Counted from the stretch's first letter, positions 43,886-52,568 are shown. The stretch: DNA of 64,000 nt from Ruegeria sp. HKCCD8929 (GCF_013031405.1 NZ_WPZY01000002.1:186001-250000), one strand, 5' to 3'. The notes: a model not told the origin generated them from the sequence alone. Made by a program: numbers and translations.

Positions 43886-44135
43886 ACTTTTTGCCCGCTG
43901 AAAAGAAGAATAGCACGGTAAAAGGCTTTGGATATCAAAGTGTAAGCGCCTTGTGCGGCACTGCGCGACCCGGTGCGGCGTGCAAAAACTCCAAAAACAA
44001 CAACCACATAGCGCGCATCGGTGCCGCGCCTTTTATCTCGCCGTCCCTTCGTTGTTGCCACTTCCGTTACCCGCTCTTCCGTCAAAGCTGCGAAAGAGCA
44101 CGTCAGCACGCGCCACGCTGCGAAACACGCAATCA
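43886..44135. other. Intergenic region with a candidate oriT
   Basis: It lies directly upstream of the relaxase gene, a usual place for oriT. Near 43922-43936 is CTTTG-GATAT-CAAAG, and just after it a segment TAAGCGCCTTGTG that loosely resembles nic regions of Ti/IncQ-type origins. The resemblance is weak, so this is only a candidate. Confidence 0.25.
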
Positions 44136-44771
44136 TCACTCGTCCGCCCGGTTTTGGAGACCGACGAATAGCGGCGCTTCTCGCCAGTCGGATACATTCG
44201 GCCGTCCGTCACCTTTCGACGGCGATACAAAGGAAGCGTCGATCAGCGGCGCCAGCGATGCGAGATAGGCGCGTGTTTCGCGCGGCAGAGGGCGTCCGGT
44301 GGCGAGGTGCTGAGCATAGCGTTCCGGACCGGCATTATATGCCGCGAGGAAGCCGGGCGCGCCGAAGCGATCATACATGGCGCGGATATAGGCCGCGCCA
44401 GCCATGATGTTGTCGCGCGGGTCGAACGGGTCGTCGCCGAGCCCATGTAGTGCACGAAGTTCGGCCCAGGTCGCGGGCATGATCTGCATCAGACCCATCG
44501 CACCAGCGCGGCTGACCGCACGGCGATTGCCCGCACTCTCGGCCTGCATGACGACGCGAAGCCAGCGTTCCGGGATGTGAAACCGCGCCGCCGCTTGCGC
44601 GACGAACACGTCGATCGAAGACGGTCGGACTGCTGCGGGTCGGTCATCCGTCATACGTTGCGACGGTTCCGCAGATGCGGGAATCGGTGTGGCGGCGATG
44701 GCGATCGTGAGCAGCACCATCGTCATGCGAGCGACAGATGACTGACGGCCGGAAAGGGAAAGGAGTGACAA
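44136..44771 (-). CDS. Lytic transglycosylase (conjugation-associated)
   Basis: The 211-residue protein has an N-terminal signal (VLLTIAIAATPIPASA). The start could also be the internal MTMVLL. The transglycosylase SLT motif is WLRVVMQAESAGNRRAVSRAGAMGLMQIMPATW, with the catalytic glutamate in QAESAGN and the conserved GLMQIMP. It opens peptidoglycan so that the mating channel can be built. It begins three bases after the TraF-type peptidase gene. Confidence 0.9.
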   Translation of the reverse strand: MSLLSLSGRQSSVARMTMVLLTIAIAATPIPASAEPSQRMTDDRPAAVRPSSIDVFVAQAAARFHIPERWLRVVMQAESAGNRRAVSRAGAMGLMQIMPATWAELRALHGLGDDPFDPRDNIMAGAAYIRAMYDRFGAPGFLAAYNAGPERYAQHLATGRPLPRETRAYLASLAPLIDASFVSPSKGDGRPNVSDWREAPLFVGLQNRADE

Positions 44772-44774
44772 GGC

Positions 44775-45287
44775 TCAATCCTCCCGGGTCCAGACCGGAA
44801 CCGCCCGACCGATGATCGTATCGGTGTCGAGCGGCCCGAAATACCGCCCGTCGAGGCTGGCCGGTTCGCGCCTACTGAGGAAGAAGACTTCGCCTTCGCG
44901 CAGCACCCGGCAGCCGCTCCAGACCGGCAATGGGCGGCCGTGCCGATCGGTCAGCCGTGCCGTCGCAATACTCGCGCCGTCGATGGTGATAGTGATGCCG
45001 AAACGACAAACTTCAGCGCCCGGAAGGCCTGCGACGTGCTTCAGGAGGGGTGTGTCCTGGCCGAGATATCTGCGCGCGACGAGCCAGTTCGACAGTTCTT
45101 CGGGCGGGCGTACGACGGCGAGGTCACCGACCTGCGGATCACGCAATGGCGTCACGAAATAGACGCCGACAGGAACGCTTGCCGACGCGTTCCAGATGAG
45201 GATCGGATCACTGCGCACGGCGGCTGAGGCGCCGATCAGACCGATCGCCGCAGCGGCCAGGAAAAGTGTTCGGCGTGAACGGGTCAT
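44775..45287 (-). CDS. traF: S26 family signal peptidase TraF
   Basis: The product is 170 residues from ATG 45287, which overlaps the DUF2840 stop (ATGA). One N-terminal helix is followed by the S26 motifs: NASASVPVGVYFV with the candidate nucleophilic serine, and LLKHVAGLPG with the general-base lysine. TraF-type peptidases mature and cyclise TrbC-type pilins, so it fits the trb operon. Confidence 0.9.
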   Translation of the reverse strand: MTRSRRTLFLAAAAIGLIGASAAVRSDPILIWNASASVPVGVYFVTPLRDPQVGDLAVVRPPEELSNWLVARRYLGQDTPLLKHVAGLPGAEVCRFGITITIDGASIATARLTDRHGRPLPVWSGCRVLREGEVFFLSRREPASLDGRYFGPLDTDTIIGRAVPVWTRED

Positions 45288-45751
45288 GTCTCGATCTCCC
45301 GGCGCTTGAGCCAGGCGGCATGTCGTGCCTTCGTGTAAGGGCGCGGTGTCAGACCGGCGGTCAGCCGATGATGGACATGTCGCCAATGATCCGGGCAGAC
45401 CTCCTCAGGCGCGATGTCCAGCGCTTCGATGCGGTCGATGACGGCGAGCACCGCCTCGACCTTCGGCCAGCCGGAGATATGCAGAAGGCTCTCGCCGCCG
45501 GGGGCAACGCAAGGAACGGTCGCATAGGCCTCGCCCCGCTCGACTGCGCGCAAGATATCAATCCTGCTCTCGACCGTGCCGTAGTCACTGGCCGTCCAGC
45601 GAACGAAGGCAAAGACCGCGCCGGGATCGAAGCCGACGGTGCGGCGGCTGCGGCTCTTGATCGTTTCCTGGACGATGTGACCGAAGCGAATCCAGCGCTC
45701 GATCCGTCCTTCGACCCACAAAAGTTCGACAGTGGTGCGCATCCTGCTCAC
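45284..45751 (-). CDS. DUF2840 domain-containing protein
   Basis: This 155-residue protein matches the DUF2840 pattern in length and place: TTVELLWVEGRIERWIRFGHIVQE, then GFDPGAVFAFVRWTASDYGTVESRIDILRAV. It is regularly encoded just before traF in alphaproteobacterial trb-type elements. The function is unknown. Its start overlaps the HTH gene stop by four bases, and its stop overlaps traF. Confidence 0.85.
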   Translation of the reverse strand: MSRMRTTVELLWVEGRIERWIRFGHIVQETIKSRSRRTVGFDPGAVFAFVRWTASDYGTVESRIDILRAVERGEAYATVPCVAPGGESLLHISGWPKVEAVLAVIDRIEALDIAPEEVCPDHWRHVHHRLTAGLTPRPYTKARHAAWLKRREIET

Positions 45752-46029
45752 CGCCGCTTGTCGCTATAGGCCGGCGAGATTGCCGCATGGCGTTTGGCCG
45801 GCAGGACCGTGTCGCCGGTATCGTCGGACGTCGAGTTCTTCTCGCCCCGGCTCACCCAGGTCTGCAGATCCTCGACCGAATAGACGACGCGCCCGCCGAT
45901 CTTGGAATATTTGGGGCCGGTGCCGTAAGTGCGATGTTTCTCCAGCGTGCGGCCGGAAAGGCCGAGAAAACGGGCGGCTTCGGGGGTCCTGAGATAGCGC
46001 GGCGGCAGGCCTGCATTGGGATCGGGCAT
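45748..46029 (-). CDS. AlpA/MerR-like helix-turn-helix protein
   Basis: The 93-residue protein carries a short winged HTH: YLRTPEAARFLGLSGRTLEKHRTYGTGPKYSKIGGRVVYSVEDLQTWV. This is the excisionase/AlpA-type (HTH_17) pattern. It may control excision or transfer genes. It is the first gene of the run HTH-DUF2840-traF-transglycosylase. Confidence 0.85.
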   Translation of the reverse strand: MPDPNAGLPPRYLRTPEAARFLGLSGRTLEKHRTYGTGPKYSKIGGRVVYSVEDLQTWVSRGEKNSTSDDTGDTVLPAKRHAAISPAYSDKRR

Positions 46030-46186
46030 AGGGTAGCGCCTCCGGTTGCTGTGCCGGGCCGCGACCTGCGGCGGGCTGTCGGAGGCGAGGAAAGCGCAGA
46101 AATACCGTCAGGGGGGATGGCGAAGACGGAAGAGGGAAAACGCTACCCCTCAAAGGGCGTATAGGAAGCCGAGGATAGCCTGCTGA

Positions 46187-47050
46187 TCAGAACGGGATTT
46201 CGTCGGCTGGATCATCCGCCGAAGCCTGGCGTTTCGCTTCCAGCCGCTCGATGAAGGCGAGTGAGGCGAGCACACAGTCGATAATGAATTGCGCCTCGGA
46301 GACGGCGAGAAGCTCGTTATCGTGCGCGAAGGACCGTTTGTTGCGCGCCTCGTTCAGCCCCTCGAAGAGCCTATGCTGGACACGGAGAGTTGGGAGCGCG
46401 AACGCGCTCACAGCGCCTTCATCACGCAGCGCCTTGCCATAAGCGCCGAAGATGGCGTGCAGCGGCGTCTTCGCATCGACGGGCTGTTTGCGCGATGACA
46501 GCAGGTCGCGGAACCGTTTGACACAGTAGGTATGCACGCGGTCGAGCGCGACGTCGGGCTTTTCGGCGACGAGGTCGGCAGCAATCGAAGCGCGGAGCTT
46601 GGGAAGTGTCGTGTCGCCGGAAAAGTCCTTGAACGCGTCATCGAGCTTTAACGTAGATGCGTTCTCCAGCTCGGTCGTGAACTGTTCAAGCCAGGATTTC
46701 AGGCGGGATTCCTCGGCTTCTTTGGCTTCGACATAGTCGGAGAGGCCGCACCTATAGGCCCAGAGCGTGCGGAGAACCTGCGCGACGAGCCGCGGTTCTG
46801 CGACCTCGACGAAACCCCGCAGCGTCTTACCCTTGCTCGTGCCCTCGAGTTGAAACCGAGCCTGAAAGATGTCGAGGCCGAAGCTCTCTTCGAACCATTC
46901 GGCCATCGTCCTGTCGCAAAAATTAAGAACATAGCCGCCGCCGCTGTGGAATATCTGATCGAAGACTGCGCGCTGATGGGTTAGCAAACGACGCGTGCGG
47001 CCGAGTATCTTTACGGCGCTTGAATCGAGGTTTTGAGAAGGCTGCGTCAT
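46187..47050 (-). CDS. Abortive-infection-like (Abi_C) family protein
   Basis: The 287-residue protein has a C-terminal region GLNEARNKRSFAHDNELLAVSEAQFIID. This fits the Abi_C/HEPN-type pattern of an arginine (R236) followed by a histidine (H243) in a helical domain. HEPN-type domains often act as toxic RNases in phage defence. The N-terminal part is not recognised (MTQPSQNLD...). It sits alone between the HTH/traF run and the DUF2285 genes, a place used for cargo in other elements. Activity is not proven. Confidence 0.65.
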   Translation of the reverse strand: MTQPSQNLDSSAVKILGRTRRLLTHQRAVFDQIFHSGGGYVLNFCDRTMAEWFEESFGLDIFQARFQLEGTSKGKTLRGFVEVAEPRLVAQVLRTLWAYRCGLSDYVEAKEAEESRLKSWLEQFTTELENASTLKLDDAFKDFSGDTTLPKLRASIAADLVAEKPDVALDRVHTYCVKRFRDLLSSRKQPVDAKTPLHAIFGAYGKALRDEGAVSAFALPTLRVQHRLFEGLNEARNKRSFAHDNELLAVSEAQFIIDCVLASLAFIERLEAKRQASADDPADEIPF

Positions 47051-47090
47051 GATGAGAACATAACGAAAACTTCGCGATATTTACAGTTCT

Positions 47091-47805
47091 CTATCGATGT
47101 CTACCCTGCAAAAGCCGTCGATACCCACTGTCAATCATTCGGCGTCCATAAATAGCGAGACGCGCGATCTGCGATTTCAGAGCGTGCGTTTTCCACGGTT
47201 CCTCCGACACACGCTGCTCGCCAAAAAAGGCGATGGCGATCCTGCGATAGGTCGCGCCCTGGTGCAGCCCATCGACGGTTCTGAGCGCGTGTTTCAAGCG
47301 CTGACGGCGTTGGCGGGTCAGCGGGTGTTCAACCGAAAGTCCGCGAAGATGTCGGTAGAGCCTGTCGGCCGCCGCGAGATGGATGGCCCAATCGTCGTCG
47401 AACGGTACGACGACCCCGAAATCGGAGCTGGTCGCGGAGCCTTTGGCGACAAGTTGGGCGCCGTTATCGAGCTTGAGCCAGATGAACTCGGAATCGGTAG
47501 CGCGTGCGACGACCGGAAGGGTTCCAATGCTTGAGACTTTGTCACCGAATGGATGTGCGGAAGCGATCAGATTGACGATCGCCGGCGCATCGGCGGGGTT
47601 CCAGAAGACAGGCGCGGCGGGCGGATCACGCTCCGGATCAACCGCGAAATCGAAGACCCCAAGCGGCGCAGGCGCCGTCGCTCTCCCTTGCGGCGTAGTC
47701 GGATCGGTAGTTTTCGTTTCGCCTCAGACATTCCCAGGCCAGCCCGGAAAGGTCGAGATCGTCAAAATGATCGTAGATACGATTGTCGAGCCAATCCTTG
47801 GACAT
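47091..47805 (-). pseudogene. DUF2285-type transcriptional regulator, broken by one frameshift
   Basis: Reading from ATG 47805, the N-terminal domain is intact (SKDWLDNRIYDHFDDLDLSGLAWECLRRNENYRSDYA) and reaches WGLRF. One extra T in a short T-run (about 47646-47650) then gives a stop at 47638. Shifting by one base restores VDPERDPPAAPVFWNPADAPAIVNLIAS, which continues in frame to the C-terminal DUF2285 domain (DGLHQGATYRRIAIAFFG...YRRLLQG) and its stop at 47091. It may be a real loss of function or a base-calling error. Confidence 0.75.
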
Positions 47806-47940
47806 GGCCGTCCTCCTCAAAGGCTAGCCCCCGCAGACAGATGACGTTTGTCACGTTGGATGATTCCGCCGCAAGTTGAGTTTGGCTAGTGAGAGGGCGC
47901 GCATAGGGTGATCCGGTATGCGCATCGCAGGTTCGATAAG

Positions 47941-48210
47941 CTACGGTAGGCCGTGCTTGAGAATCTCGCGATAGCCCTGTTCGGTCATCCAGCGCGCACG
48001 GCTGAGATGACTATCGCGCACACGCCGGGCACGTTCGGGTTCCGCCGTGGCGTCTATTCCGAACAGCACGGACGACACTTCTTCGAGCGTCGCGCCGGCA
48101 GTCTCGGCGTCCAACAGGCGCATATAAAGCTTCAGATGATCGCGGTCGTATACCGTCAAAACCGCCTCGTCCGGCGGAGCGTCGGCTATCGGCATCTGAG
48201 TTGTCGTCAT
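47941..48210 (-). CDS. DUF2285 domain-containing protein
   Basis: The product is 89 residues from ATG 48210. The core (LTVYDRDHLKLYMRLLDAETAGATLEEVSSVLFGID...RVRDSHLSRARWMTEQGYREIL) resembles the short DUF2285 proteins of alphaproteobacterial elements. A regulatory DNA-binding role is likely. It lies just upstream of the frameshifted DUF2285 gene and is divergent from the Xre gene. Confidence 0.75.
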   Translation of the reverse strand: MTTTQMPIADAPPDEAVLTVYDRDHLKLYMRLLDAETAGATLEEVSSVLFGIDATAEPERARRVRDSHLSRARWMTEQGYREILKHGLP

Positions 48211-48378
48211 GGTTGGTCCTGTCGCACAAGCGTTCATATTAATGAACCAGAAACCATATCGCCCGCAACTGCCGGCGGGTTGCAATCGCCAACACCCGGA
48301 AGGGCGCTGACGCCGGAACTGATCTCCGCGTATTATAATACGTCGCATCAAAATACGCGATCCGCATTTATCGTGCGG

Positions 48379-48597
48379 ATGGATATCAAGGAAATTTTTG
48401 GAAGAAATCTCAGAACTTATCGCATGAAACGCGATCTCAGCCAGGGTGCACTGGCTGCGAAGATGGGCGTCGACCGTGCGCATGTGTCGGCGATGGAGCG
48501 GGGCCAGCAAAACGTGACCATCGTCACGCTCTGGCACGTCGCACTGGCGCTCGACGTGAAGCCGGCTGAGCTTTTGAATGACGAAGAAGAAACGTAG
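48379..48597 (+). CDS. Xre-type helix-turn-helix regulator
   Basis: The 72-residue product is one HTH domain: IFGRNLRTYRMKRDLSQGALAAKMGVDRAHVSAMERGQQNVTIVTLWHVALALDVKPAELL. The start is ATG 48379. GTG 48373 is an alternative. It is the only plus-strand gene in the transfer and regulatory block, divergent from the DUF2285 gene. Small Xre proteins at this place often repress transfer. Confidence 0.85.
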   Translation: MDIKEIFGRNLRTYRMKRDLSQGALAAKMGVDRAHVSAMERGQQNVTIVTLWHVALALDVKPAELLNDEEET

Positions 48598-48611
48598 GAA
48601 CGCAGCAGATG

Positions 48612-48639
48612 GCCCTGCCCGGACAAGTCCGGGCAGGGC
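48612..48639. repeat. Perfect hairpin between convergent genes
   Basis: GCCCTGCCCGGAC and its reverse complement GTCCGGGCAGGGC are separated by two bases. It lies between the ends of the convergent Xre and DUF736 genes and could stop transcription from both sides, although no T-run follows. Confidence 0.5.
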
Positions 48640-48653
48640 TTGCTGACGATCGC

Positions 48654-48977
48654 TCAGTCGCCGTTGCGGCGGTTGGGGCGGGACCAGATGAGGCTGTAGC
48701 CTTCGCCGTCTTCATCGTCGAAGAGGTTGGCGTAGATCGGAGCGGTGAAGCTCGGATCGTCCAGCTTGAGGCCCAGATAATCGCGGCCCTCGTTCGACTG
48801 TTTGGACCATGCGGCGCCGATCTCGGCGCGGCCGACCAGGACGCGATGGCTGGGAGCGTTCTCGCTGGTCTGGCTCGTCTCCGGGACGATGCGGACGTTC
48901 TTGGCCTGGACGTTGAGGGTGACGATTTCGCCGGCGTATTCGTTGCCGGACTTTTTGAAGGTGCCGATGGTAGCCAT
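48654..48977 (-). CDS. DUF736 domain-containing protein
   Basis: The product is 107 residues from ATG 48977 behind AAAGGAGAAC. The sequence starts ATIGTFKKSGNEYAGEIVTLNVQAKNVRIVPE and includes RVLVGRAEIGAAWSKQSNEGRDYLGLKLDDPSF, the DUF736 pattern. The family is found almost only on alphaproteobacterial plasmids and integrative elements. Its function is unknown. Confidence 0.9.
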   Translation of the reverse strand: MATIGTFKKSGNEYAGEIVTLNVQAKNVRIVPETSQTSENAPSHRVLVGRAEIGAAWSKQSNEGRDYLGLKLDDPSFTAPIYANLFDDEDGEGYSLIWSRPNRRNGD

Positions 48978-48990
48978 TTTCAGTTCTCCT

Positions 48991-49284
48991 TTAGGTTTTC
49001 GAGCCCGCGCCCGTCGCGGCCTCGATGGTGATCGCAAGGCCGGGGCGATCCGCCGACGCAGCCGTCAGGCCCGCAACGCCAGTGGAGGACGGCGCGGACG
49101 GAAGTTTCTTGTGCCCGCGAGGAATGGGCGTGAGCCGAGGGGAAGAAAGTTCTGGACGCGCCGTTGCGGACAAGGCGGTCGAGGCGTCAGCCGATCCCGG
49201 GCAGATCAAGCCATGAGAGGCAGTGACGGGCGTGGGTGTCGAAGCGTTGGAGAAGAAATGAAGGCTGCCTGTCGTGACCGGCAA
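48991..49284 (-). CDS. Possible small hypothetical protein upstream of DUF736
   Basis: A 97-residue frame starts at TTG 49284 and ends 13 bases before the DUF736 start. Its codons have a GC-rich third position as in the neighbours, and its stop is directly followed by the DUF736 ribosome-binding site. The product is rich in Ser, Thr, Ala and Pro and resembles nothing I know. The start has no clear ribosome-binding site, so it may not be a gene. Confidence 0.3.
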   Translation of the reverse strand: MPVTTGSLHFFSNASTPTPVTASHGLICPGSADASTALSATARPELSSPRLTPIPRGHKKLPSAPSSTGVAGLTAASADRPGLAITIEAATGAGSKT

Positions 49285-49549
49285 GGCCCCGAAACAGATG
49301 ATCGTGCGAAGACAGGCAATGTCGTACGATCAGGATCGTTCGCAGCGTTTCGGGGGGCTAGTCATCGAGTACTCGCTCAAAGGTGTCGTCGCATACGTTG
49401 CGCCGAGTCGGCGCCAGATGCTGCATGTCGTGAGAGCGGACGCGGGACAGAGGCGAAACTGGTGACGTACGATCCGAGTGACTGACCTGGGTCAGTTATC
49501 CCATGATGTGTCGATGGCTTTGTGCATGGTTTCCCATCCACGCGGCATG

Positions 49550-50038
49550 TCACCGATCTCGCACAATATCTTGTCCGTCGTTGGCCGTGCGGTTTTCACC
49601 GCGTTTTGTCGTTATCGTAGGCGGCGTTTCATCAGGAACCGAGAGAGATGTGATGCGCACCCAAGCGGTGATGCCGATGATGAGGGCGCCGATACTGCCG
49701 AAGGCCAGCGACCAGTTCTCACCCGCGCTACCAATCTCGGATAATCCCTTGATGGCGTGGAACCCGGTGACGCCAGCCGGAATCGCGTAGAACGCGCCGA
49801 TCGCCAGTCTGATCGGAGTAGATCGGACCGTGGCGAAAGCGATCTGTCCCAGGATCAGCGTGACCGCGCCCGACAGGAACGCGGCGATGAAGGCCGCGAG
49901 GATGCCAGCATCGCTCTCATAGAAATAGAAACCGACCGTCATCGCGACGAAGAAGGGCAGCGCGTAGACGGCCAGCGTGAAGAGCACGTAGACGATGACG
50001 CCGAGGCCGAGGATGCTCAGGGCGGTTGAGAGGAACAT
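49550..50038 (-). CDS. Integral membrane protein of unknown function
   Basis: The 162-residue protein has about five hydrophobic helices, for example LSILGLGVIVYVLFTLAVYA, FVAMTVGFYFYESD, ILAAFIAAFLSGAVTLILGQI and LAFGSIGALIIGITAWV. The C-terminus is polar and probably cytoplasmic. No named family was recognised. It lies between the DUF736 and DUF2493 genes of the element. Confidence 0.65.
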   Translation of the reverse strand: MFLSTALSILGLGVIVYVLFTLAVYALPFFVAMTVGFYFYESDAGILAAFIAAFLSGAVTLILGQIAFATVRSTPIRLAIGAFYAIPAGVTGFHAIKGLSEIGSAGENWSLAFGSIGALIIGITAWVRITSLSVPDETPPTITTKRGENRTANDGQDIVRDR

Positions 50039-50100
50039 GGGCGGTCTCCTTGGATGATACGCACCTCCACCACCGCCACGGCGCTTGCGCAGTCTAGCGA

Positions 50101-50133
50101 AGAAAGGCCTGCGCCGGAATGCTCCGGCACAGG
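50101..50133 (-). terminator. Intrinsic terminator after the DUF2493 gene
   Basis: Read on the minus strand, CCTGTGCCGGA and TCCGGCGCAGG pair over 11 bp (one G-U) around a GCAT loop at 50108-50133. CCTTTCTT follows. It lies about 30 bases after the DUF2493 stop. Confidence 0.6.
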
Positions 50134-50165
50134 ATCAGGTGATGCTATTCGCGGAACACGCTTCA

Positions 50166-51110
50166 TCATGAAGTCCGCTTCTGCTTGCGGAAATCGAACG
50201 CCGTGATGCCGAGCTTCCTCGCCTTGTCTGCGAAATTGTCCTGGATGCCGGTGCCGGGGAAGAGGATGACACCGATCGGCAGGACACCAAGGATCGCATC
50301 GTTGCGCTTGAACGGGGCGGCCTTGCCGTGACGCGTCCAGTCCGGCTTGAAGGCGACCTGCGGAACCTTGCGGGTCTCGGCCCATTTGGCGGCGATCAGT
50401 TCGGCGCCCTTCGGCGAACCGCCATGCAGGAGCACCATGTCGGTGTACTTGGCGCGGACCTTGTCGAGTGTGTCCCAGATGAGACGGTGATCGTTGAAGT
50501 CGAGCCCGCCGGTGAAGGCGATCTTGGGTCCCTGCGGCAGATGCACTTGCGTTTCGGCGCGCTTTTTCGCGGCGAGGAAGTCGCGGCTGTCGATCATCGC
50601 CGAAGTGAGGTTGCGATGGTTGACCCGCGATCCCGAACGGGCCGACCAGGGCGAGCCCGTCAGGCGAAGGTAGTGTTCGGCGGCACTGTCGCGATAGACC
50701 TCCATGCAGTCGCGCCGTTCGATCAGCGACCGGCCGATGGTGATCAGGCGTTCGAGTTCGACGGCTTTGACTTCGGACCCGTCCTGTTCGCGCTGTCCGC
50801 GCTTTTGCGCCTGTTCGTTGACGTCGAGTTTGCGCTCGATCCGGTCGGTGGCGCGATGGAACATGTTGACCGTCGACCAGAGCAATTCGTCGAGGTCGTG
50901 ATCGAGCATCGTGTCGGCCATGGTGGCGACGAGAGCATCGAAGATGTCGGCGACGGCGCCTTCGATGCGGGCGTCTTCGGGGACGTCGCGCGGGTCGGGT
51001 TCGCCCTCGGGCGGACGGTGACCGAATAGTTCCAGCTCGGCACAGATCGTATCGGTCGGCGATGCGGTGCGGTGTGGCTCAGCGTCGATATCGTCGGGAT
51101 CGGTGAACAT
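50166..51110 (-). CDS. DUF2493 domain-containing protein
   Basis: The product is 314 residues from ATG 51110, just behind a hairpin and GGAG. The C-terminal third (KIAFTGGLDFNDHRLIWDTLDKVRAKY, then VLLHGGSPKGAELIAAKWAETRKVPQVAFKPDWTRHGKAAPFKRNDAIL) is the DUF2493/SLOG-like nucleotide-binding domain, related to the DprA/TIR-like SLOG group. The N-terminal part is helical and acidic. The role is unknown. It is common in alphaproteobacterial elements. Confidence 0.85.
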   Translation of the reverse strand: MFTDPDDIDAEPHRTASPTDTICAELELFGHRPPEGEPDPRDVPEDARIEGAVADIFDALVATMADTMLDHDLDELLWSTVNMFHRATDRIERKLDVNEQAQKRGQREQDGSEVKAVELERLITIGRSLIERRDCMEVYRDSAAEHYLRLTGSPWSARSGSRVNHRNLTSAMIDSRDFLAAKKRAETQVHLPQGPKIAFTGGLDFNDHRLIWDTLDKVRAKYTDMVLLHGGSPKGAELIAAKWAETRKVPQVAFKPDWTRHGKAAPFKRNDAILGVLPIGVILFPGTGIQDNFADKARKLGITAFDFRKQKRTS

Positions 51111-51120
51111 GGTGTGCTCC

Positions 51121-51162
51121 TTCGTCGGGGGCCGCGACCACCGCGGCCTTCGTGGCGACGAA
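51121..51162 (-). promoter_or_regulatory. Nested hairpin leader of the DUF2493 gene
   Basis: The outer stem is TTCGTCG/CGACGAA and the inner stem GGCCGCG/CGCGGCC around a GTGGT loop. The outer right arm touches the GGAG ribosome-binding site of the DUF2493 gene, so folding could limit translation. Similar leaders precede the ParB-like and DUF932 genes. Confidence 0.5.
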
Positions 51163-51200
51163 AGACGGTGGGCGAGACGGGCCTGCACCTGGAGCGACGG

Positions 51201-51245
51201 GCATGATCCCCAAAAGTGGCCACCGGTTTTGGGATAAGATCATGC
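51201..51245. repeat. 45-bp palindromic intergenic repeat
   Basis: The ends are GCATGATC and GATCATGC, with inner arms CCCAAAA and TTTTGGG. I recall near-identical palindromes in many intergenic regions of alphaproteobacterial genomes. It supports this host class and probably arrived on, or inserted into, the element. Confidence 0.6.
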
Positions 51246-51459
51246 CGAGAAGGAGCGCAGGGCCGAAGCGTCAGCGGAGGATGGCGGAGCCCGGTTCTTT
51301 TGTTTCGCGATGGAACGGCCCGCAGGGCCGACGGAAAAGAACCGGGCGCAGCCATTGCCGGACCGGCCCGCTTGCCGTTCTGTCGCCCTCTCGAAGAAGG
51401 CCGAGGTCGAGGCTCTCTCCCGCAGGACGGCATGCCCAATCCGATCTCGTCGACGATGC

Positions 51460-52542
51460 TCAGCCCGGCAGCGCCTCTCTCCCGGTCGATCTCACTGCCT
51501 GCAAGAAGCGGTCAACATCTTCCGGCGCGATCTGCACGCGCACGTTCTGCCGCAGCACGTCGAGGCCGCACCGTCGCAAATCGTCGTTGAAGTCACCGAG
51601 AAGAGGGGACAGCGGGATTGCTTCGATCCCGACAGCGCTCGCCCGGTTGATCAGGTTCTCCATCGCGCCCTTGCCGGCCGGATCGCCGTCGCAGGCGACA
51701 TAAAGTCGGCGCAGGGTGTCGGGGAACAGGATCGCGGCAAGATGCGCGGCCGAGAGCGCGGCCGCCATCGGCATGTTCGGCAGGACGAGCTTCAGCGACT
51801 GTACGGTCTCGATGCCTTCGCCCGCTGCCATGATGTCCTGTGCAACGCCGAAGCGGACCGCATGGCCGAGCAGATTGCCCATGGCGCGGCGCGGCGTGTC
51901 GATCGGCGCCCTGCCGAGCGTCTCCTTGCTGAAGCCGCTCGGATCCAGCCAGGTTCGATGCGCGCCGGTGATCGTCCCGTCGAGGTCGGTCACTGCGGCG
52001 ATCAATGCAGGCCAGGTCTCGGTGGGTCTGTGCGTGTCGGGGCGATAGTAGCAGCTTGGATGGAATCTCAGGCTGCTGGTCTCGTGTAATGCCGAAATTC
52101 CGCGTTCGCGCAGATACGCTTCGGCGAGCGTGCCCTGGATGGGCTTTGCCATAGCGAACAGCCGCCGGGCCGCTTCGGGCGAACCGGTCGGTGCCGGCGC
52201 GGGTCGATGCTTCGCGCCGTTGTCTGGCTCCGGTTGCGGAAGGCCGAGGAACCGTCGTGCCTCGGTTGCCACGTCGATAAAGTCGATCAACCCGCAACTT
52301 TCCTGGATGACGTCAAGCAGGTCGCCATGCTCGCCGGTGGCGGCGTCGGTCCACTTACCCGCCGCACCTTTGCCCGAGTCCGGACCCCTGAGTCTAACAT
52401 ACATCGACCGGCCGGGCGTGTTCCGCACATCGCCGACCATCCAGTAACGCCCTTCACGGCGACCGTTCGGAAGGTAATGCCGGCAGACTGCTTCGGCATT
52501 GCGTGCGAGACGATGCGCCAGGTCTGATGCTTTGTTTGCCAT
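51460..52542 (-). CDS. Toprim domain primase/helicase-like protein
   Basis: The 360-residue protein has a zinc-finger-free N-terminal primase-like part (HRLARNAEAVCRHYLPNGRREGRYWMVGD). The central LYVACDGDPAGKGAMENLINRA segment is a Toprim motif (catalytic Glu/Asp-type acidic region, DGDPAG). Proteins of this type act in priming or replication of plasmids and integrative elements. It is separated from the ParB-like gene by an intrinsic terminator. Confidence 0.85.
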   Translation of the reverse strand: MANKASDLAHRLARNAEAVCRHYLPNGRREGRYWMVGDVRNTPGRSMYVRLRGPDSGKGAAGKWTDAATGEHGDLLDVIQESCGLIDFIDVATEARRFLGLPQPEPDNGAKHRPAPAPTGSPEAARRLFAMAKPIQGTLAEAYLRERGISALHETSSLRFHPSCYYRPDTHRPTETWPALIAAVTDLDGTITGAHRTWLDPSGFSKETLGRAPIDTPRRAMGNLLGHAVRFGVAQDIMAAGEGIETVQSLKLVLPNMPMAAALSAAHLAAILFPDTLRRLYVACDGDPAGKGAMENLINRASAVGIEAIPLSPLLGDFNDDLRRCGLDVLRQNVRVQIAPEDVDRFLQAVRSTGREALPG

Positions 52543-52568
52543 GCAAGCCTCTTAGTCTTATCGCCACG

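Noticed and set aside
43882..44139. An 85-residue minus-strand frame between relaxase and transglycosylase genes
   Set aside because: The place suggests an oriT region; the frame has no ribosome-binding site or family I know.
48991..49485. Plus-strand frames in the stretch upstream of DUF736
   Set aside because: No family features. Only the minus-strand frame ending next to the DUF736 start has coding-like codon use, and it is given low confidence.
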